Source of the DNA: Pseudomonadota bacterium
Lineage (GTDB): Bacteria > Bdellovibrionota > Bacteriovoracia > Bacteriovoracales > Bacteriovoracaceae
Assembly (NCBI GenBank): GCA_027488375.1
Contig: JAIYBW010000004.1
Coordinates: 558,001 to 622,000, forward strand
Length of the DNA: 64,000 nt
Direction: 5' to 3'
The notes under the pieces are model-generated. The model saw only the letters and a list, made by a program, of their open reading frames with translations, did no database searches and had not been told where the DNA came from. Shown in pieces: positions 60,423 through 64,000 of this stretch. The position numbers were made by a program, and so were the translations under genes. The stretch's first letter is position 1. Every line of letters starts with the position of its first letter.

Positions 60423-60530
60423 TTATTCAGTTTTCTGCTCAGTTTGCTTTCTTTTTATTTTTTCTTTTTTCTTATCTTGTTTTTCTTTGATAGAGAGTTT
60501 TTTCTTACCGTTTTGATTAAATCTGGCCAT
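60423..60530 (-). CDS. 35-aa Lys-rich basic protein
   Basis: MARFNQNGKKKLSIKEKQDK followed by a Lys/Glu/Gln tail. It has a perfect AAGGAG five bases before the ATG, which strongly supports translation. Fifteen lysines or arginines in 35 residues suggest nucleic acid or ribosome contact. It lies downstream of mazG-like gene on the same strand, in the gap after the RNase. Confidence 0.65.
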   Translation of the reverse strand: MARFNQNGKKKLSIKEKQDKKKEKIKRKQTEQKTE

Positions 60531-60602
60531 AAAGTCTCCTTGGTTTGAATACTTCCAGGAATCATTATGGCCTATAAGCGGGATTCATTTTCTTAATTAA
60601 AA

Positions 60603-60962
60603 CTAAATCTCAGTGTACTTTTTTGCTAAGCCTTTTGATTTTTCGATGGGATATTTTTCAGCATTTTTTTGCATTTTTTGCATGAGTGACTCTTCAAGAT
60701 CAATATTGAGTTTAGATGAAATTCTTAACAAGTAGTAAAAGATATCGGCCAGTTCATCTTTCACTTTCCCAAGACTTTCACTGTTTGTTCCAACTTGATT
60801 TGATTGTTGCTCGCTCATCCATTGAAAAATCTCCAGCAACTCAGAACTCTCTACTGATAGGGCCATCGATAAGTTTTTAACTGAATGAAATTGATCCCAG
60901 TCTCTCTCCGTCACAAACTTATTAATCTCATCTAAAAGGAGCTTGGTATTAATATTTTCCAT
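60603..60962 (-). CDS. MazG-type nucleotide pyrophosphohydrolase
   Basis: 119 aa all-alpha NTP pyrophosphatase resembling dCTPase/RS21-C6. Metal-binding ExxE and ExxD patterns are visible in SVESSELLEIFQWMSE and VKDELADIFYYLLRI, and the HSVKNLSMAL start is typical. Hydrolyses non-canonical or excess (d)NTPs. The ATG at 60962 has AGGA nine bases upstream and directly follows rlmF. Confidence 0.9.
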   Translation of the reverse strand: MENINTKLLLDEINKFVTERDWDQFHSVKNLSMALSVESSELLEIFQWMSEQQSNQVGTNSESLGKVKDELADIFYYLLRISSKLNIDLEESLMQKMQKNAEKYPIEKSKGLAKKYTEI

Positions 60963-60966
60963 CTTT

Positions 60967-61824
60967 TTAATTCCTATTTTTCTGATAAGTCCAAGCAAGT
61001 ATCCTGGAAACTTTTTGTCCTAATTTCATTTCAATGACTCGAACTTCAGATGCATTCAATTCATGAATGATTTTTATGAGAGGCTTTACATTTTCGGCTT
61101 TTGAAATGAGTGACGTAAACCAGCCCACCTGATCACGGTAATCGCTACTTTCTTTAATCATTTGAGTGACAAAAGCCCTCTCGCCACCTGGACACCATAA
61201 CTCATGGGGCATTCCTCCAAAATTCAACTTTTCATTTTTTAATTTTAAATTTCGAATTTTCTTTAAGGCACCAGCTTTCGCCTCTTCAGCTGAGGCATGA
61301 AAAGGAGGGTTGCACATTGTGAAATCGATCTTGTCATTTTTATTGATGATGTTTTTAAAAATAAAACGATTATCCTTTTGATGACGAAGCTCAATCTGAC
61401 CATTGAGATGGTTATTTTTTTCAATAATTCTTGAACTTGAGGCCAGTGCACGCTCATTAATATCTGTAGCGATAAAGGTCCAGCGAAACTCACTGACTCC
61501 CAAAATGGGATAAATACAACTTGGCCCAGTCCCAATATCTAATCCCTTGATGGATTTTTTATCTCCCATAAGGTCTGAGAGATGATAAAGATAATCAATC
61601 CGTCCCGGTATTGGAGGACAAAGAAATCCTTCAGGAATATCCCAATCATGAATTTGATAGTGGGCTTTGAGGAGAGCTTTATTCAGTAGTTTCACCGAAA
61701 GAGGATCTGAAAAATCGATGGTTGATTTGCCAAATTTCTCAATGACACGGCCTTTAAGTTCCGGGCATCCCGAAACCAGGAGATTAAAATCATAACCGTC
61801 TTTATGTTTGTTTTTGGGATGCAT
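60967..61824 (-). CDS. rlmF: 23S rRNA A1618 N6-methyltransferase
   Basis: 285 aa. Starts MHPKNKHKDGYDF, the RlmF hallmark, with CPPIPGRIDYLYHLSDL, SAM motif GLDIGTGPSCIYPILG, TDINERAL, catalytic MCNPPFH and GGERAFVTQMI. Methylates A1618 of 23S rRNA. Probably co-transcribed with the MazG-like gene four bases downstream. Confidence 0.95.
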   Translation of the reverse strand: MHPKNKHKDGYDFNLLVSGCPELKGRVIEKFGKSTIDFSDPLSVKLLNKALLKAHYQIHDWDIPEGFLCPPIPGRIDYLYHLSDLMGDKKSIKGLDIGTGPSCIYPILGVSEFRWTFIATDINERALASSSRIIEKNNHLNGQIELRHQKDNRFIFKNIINKNDKIDFTMCNPPFHASAEEAKAGALKKIRNLKLKNEKLNFGGMPHELWCPGGERAFVTQMIKESSDYRDQVGWFTSLISKAENVKPLIKIIHELNASEVRVIEMKLGQKVSRILAWTYQKNRN

Positions 61825-61948
61825 GCAGAGAGACTATCTAAATGTGTTAAACCAATCAAATTGAAATGGGCAAATTCATGAAATCTATTGATTTTGAATA
61901 CTGGATTAGCTTAATGTGACATATCCCAATATTTAAAGGAATAACACT

Positions 61949-62989
61949 ATGCAGCTTATGTTGAAATACTTTAAAGGATCTATCTTACTCTCCCTTATGG
62001 GTGGAGCTTGTGCCTTCTGGGTTGGCCAGTATTATTCTGGAACCATAGCTGGTGGCTTTTCGGCTTTATTTTTGGCCACAGTTCTCAGTGTCCTAGAAAT
62101 TTCACTTTCGTTTGATAACGCCGTTGTCAACGCGATCGTCTTAAAGAAGATGACTCCCCTCTGGCAACATCGCTTCCTCACTTGGGGTATTGCGATTGCG
62201 GTCTTCGGAATGAGACTTGTCTTCCCTCTTCTCCTGGTTGGTGTGATGGCGGGTATTAATCCAATTGATGCCCTCGTTATGGCCGCTAAACGACCTGATG
62301 AGTATGCCAAAATAATGCTTTCCGCCCATGTGAGTATTGCCGCTTACGGTGGAGCCTTTCTTATGCTGGTGGCCCTGAAGTATTTTTTCGAAGAAGAAAA
62401 AGATGTTCACTGGGTTTCTATTATTGAAAAACCAATTTCAAAACTTGGCCGTATGGATGCGGTCGAAATTGCCATCACCCTAGCAATTATTTACTTTTTC
62501 TCTCTTTACCAAGCAGAGCATGAAAAAATGAGTTTTCTTGTTTCTGGTATTTGGGGAATTGTCACTTACGTAGCCGTCGATGGGATTGGTGCTTTTCTTC
62601 AATCACCTGATGAAACTCAAGAACTTGATTTGAATAAGGCCAGCATGGGTATGTTCCTTTACCTAGAGGTCCTTGATGCTTCCTTCTCATTTGATGGAGT
62701 TGTAGGAGCTTTTGCCGTCACTAATAACCTCTTCATCATTATGATTGGTCTTGGTGTAGGTGCTATGTTTGTTCGAAGCTTAACAATTATGCTCGTTGAT
62801 AAGGGAACTCTGGCCGAGTACAGATACCTAGAGCATGGAGCCTTTTATGCCATTGGATCACTTGCTGTGATTATGTTTTGGGGAACAGTTCACCACATTC
62901 CTGAAGTGATCACTGGGCTCATCGGAGCGATTCTTATTGGGATGTCTCTCTGGTCTTCAATTCTATATAATAAGAAAAATGGTCATTAA
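61949..62989 (+). CDS. TerC-like DUF475 membrane protein
   Basis: 346 aa with about nine membrane segments. DUF475/TerC features include acidic intramembrane motifs EISLSFDNAVVNA and EVLDASFSFDGVVGAFA, repeated in the two halves, probably metal or ion binding. It may export metal ions or support tellurite-type stress tolerance. AAGGA lies eight bases before the ATG. A bidirectional terminator follows. Confidence 0.88.
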   Translation: MQLMLKYFKGSILLSLMGGACAFWVGQYYSGTIAGGFSALFLATVLSVLEISLSFDNAVVNAIVLKKMTPLWQHRFLTWGIAIAVFGMRLVFPLLLVGVMAGINPIDALVMAAKRPDEYAKIMLSAHVSIAAYGGAFLMLVALKYFFEEEKDVHWVSIIEKPISKLGRMDAVEIAITLAIIYFFSLYQAEHEKMSFLVSGIWGIVTYVAVDGIGAFLQSPDETQELDLNKASMGMFLYLEVLDASFSFDGVVGAFAVTNNLFIIMIGLGVGAMFVRSLTIMLVDKGTLAEYRYLEHGAFYAIGSLAVIMFWGTVHHIPEVITGLIGAILIGMSLWSSILYNKKNGH

Positions 62990-63018
62990 AAAAGGCTCCC
63001 TAGGGAGCCTTTTTTTTT
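62989..63018. terminator. Bidirectional intrinsic terminator
   Basis: AAAAAGGCTCCC and GGGAGCCTTTTT arms around TA; the core is a 16-bp palindrome with A and T tracts on both sides. It serves the DUF475 gene and the convergent metallopeptidase gene, whose stop codon lies inside the T-tract. Confidence 0.85.
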
Positions 63019-64000
63019 AGAGAATTTTCATCTTTTTAAAATGTCTTAAGTAAACTTGATCATAGTCTTTATCTGGAAAAAGATCTTTTGCTGTCTTCAC
63101 AATAGAAAGGGCCATATCAGGCATTTTAACTCCTGACCCTAATCCAAAGTGAGCCTCTAGAATGATCTTATCTATATCTTCACGAGCAACACCATTCTTA
63201 TACATTTCTAAAAAAGCTTGAAAGATAGGTGTTGACCAGAGTTCATCTGAAATTCCACCGTCAACTGGGGCATGGGCGCCATATGATCTCTTCCGATTAT
63301 AAGTTGGAGTAAAGGCATTGAGTTTTCTTCCTGGCCAGCAATCATTGTGGCCATCCCATTTAAAAACCCAATTCACTTCACCGTTGAGTCCATTTTCAGT
63401 GGTGACACTATAAGATGCTGCCCAATAGTCTCCGAATCCTTCTCCCATGGCCCCCGTATCACCACCAAACCATGAAGGATTAATGTGATGTTGAATGGCA
63501 TGACCAAGTTCATGCAAGATCACATCGACATCTTCATTATCATCCACACAGCCATGACCAAAGGCCAAGCGGCGAGATGAAGGAATGTAGTGAGAATTAT
63601 CAGCACCATCAACACCATTGGCATCAATCTCTAAACTTTTTGTAAAGACAGCATGCTGGCCAATAAAACCTAGAGATTCAATATAACGTACACTTCGGTC
63701 GATATGAAGATAAGTCATTGCATCGTTGAATTCATCATTTGATCTTTCAAAAACCCAGTTCCCATCAGAAGATGTAGAAGGAGCGATCCTTGGCCCCTCA
63801 AAATCAACGAGAGTAACTTTTGGCCCACGAAGATTATAAACACCATTTGAAAAAGAAATGTCTTTAAGTTCTTCATTCTTATAGGCTTGAGTAAATAAAC
63901 TATCATCCGAATCATCTTGTAAATCAGTACGACCTAAGGTGACAACTGGATTTGGGTCAAAAACCTGAGCTGAACCAATTACAAAACTCACATTTTCAAA
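63017..64000 (-). CDS. Partial zinc metallopeptidase (gluzincin, M4/M36-like)
   Basis: The frame is open to the right edge (in-frame residues Phe-Glu-Asn precede a GTG at 63991), so the N-terminus is missing. The visible 327 residues include the zinc motif VILHELGHAIQHH with catalytic Glu and a third ligand in GAMGEGFGDYWAASY, as in thermolysin/fungalysin-type proteases. These are normally secreted with a propeptide, which the upstream NPVVTLG region may belong to. It probably degrades external protein. Confidence 0.85.
   Translation of the reverse strand, partial: FENVSFVIGSAQVFDPNPVVTLGRTDLQDDSDDSLFTQAYKNEELKDISFSNGVYNLRGPKVTLVDFEGPRIAPSTSSDGNWVFERSNDEFNDAMTYLHIDRSVRYIESLGFIGQHAVFTKSLEIDANGVDGADNSHYIPSSRRLAFGHGCVDDNEDVDVILHELGHAIQHHINPSWFGGDTGAMGEGFGDYWAASYSVTTENGLNGEVNWVFKWDGHNDCWPGRKLNAFTPTYNRKRSYGAHAPVDGGISDELWSTPIFQAFLEMYKNGVAREDIDKIILEAHFGLGSGVKMPDMALSIVKTAKDLFPDKDYDQVYLRHFKKMKIL

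Overview
The window is AT-rich, densely packed Gram-negative chromosomal DNA. It has no tRNA, rRNA, CRISPR array or insertion sequence that I can see. The content suggests a free-living or predatory member of the Bdellovibrionota (Bacteriovorax/Peredibacter-like). Supporting this are many exported hydrolases and lipoproteins, two NodB-type deacetylases beside a lytic transglycosylase, a degenerate HD-GYP protein, a response regulator fused to TPRs, and exported nuclease and phospholipase-like proteins. This placement is inference; no marker gene such as 16S is present.

Layout. 1-1154: partial lipoprotein. 1258-6958: adenine deaminase divergent from a three-gene xanthine dehydrogenase operon (xdhA, xdhB, xdhC), with a strong dyad between them. 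7042-7962: exported twin AhpD-like protein. 7929-12644 (minus): molybdenum-cofactor operon moeA, moaA, moaC-mobA fusion, moaD, and a moaE/E1/rhodanese triple fusion. 12777-15402: MFS exporter, XRE regulator and lipoprotein. 15581-22714: exported phospholipase-D-like protein plus permuted papain-fold protein, beta-helix lipoprotein, small Cys-rich protein, GmrSD-like HNH nuclease, deacetylase and an atypical SDR. 22951-27174: lipocalin, adenosine deaminase, unknown genes, methylglyoxal synthase. 27175-34138: possible short transcript, response regulator-TPR, BON protein, degenerate HD-GYP, Slt and deacetylase. 34140-36587: ZnuD-like receptor divergent from a Zur-like regulator across a 21-bp palindrome. 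36699-43094: seven-gene lipid-modification operon. 43814-52741: urate catabolism operon followed by an acyltransferase and a histidine kinase. 52722-62989: assorted enzymes, including an ATP-cone nuclease/beta-CASP RNase pair, RlmF and a TerC-like protein. 63017-64000: partial zinc metallopeptidase.

The main story is purine breakdown. Adenine deaminase and adenosine deaminase feed hypoxanthine or inosine to xanthine dehydrogenase, which the adjacent Mo-cofactor genes would supply. Urate then goes to a PuuD-type membrane urate oxidase whose usual cytochrome c tail appears to be replaced by a cupredoxin-like domain. Next come HIU hydrolase and a 1558-residue fusion of malate synthase, an OHCU-decarboxylase-like segment, a serine beta-lactamase-fold hydrolase and a two-repeat allantoicase. 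No recognised allantoinase or ureidoglycolate lyase is in the window. The serine hydrolase, embedded between OHCU decarboxylase and allantoicase, is therefore a candidate for a new type of ring-opening allantoinase.

A second theme is a set of genes without Shine-Dalgarno sequences whose -10-like hexamers end only 6-8 nt before the ATG. This suggests recurrent leaderless transcription.
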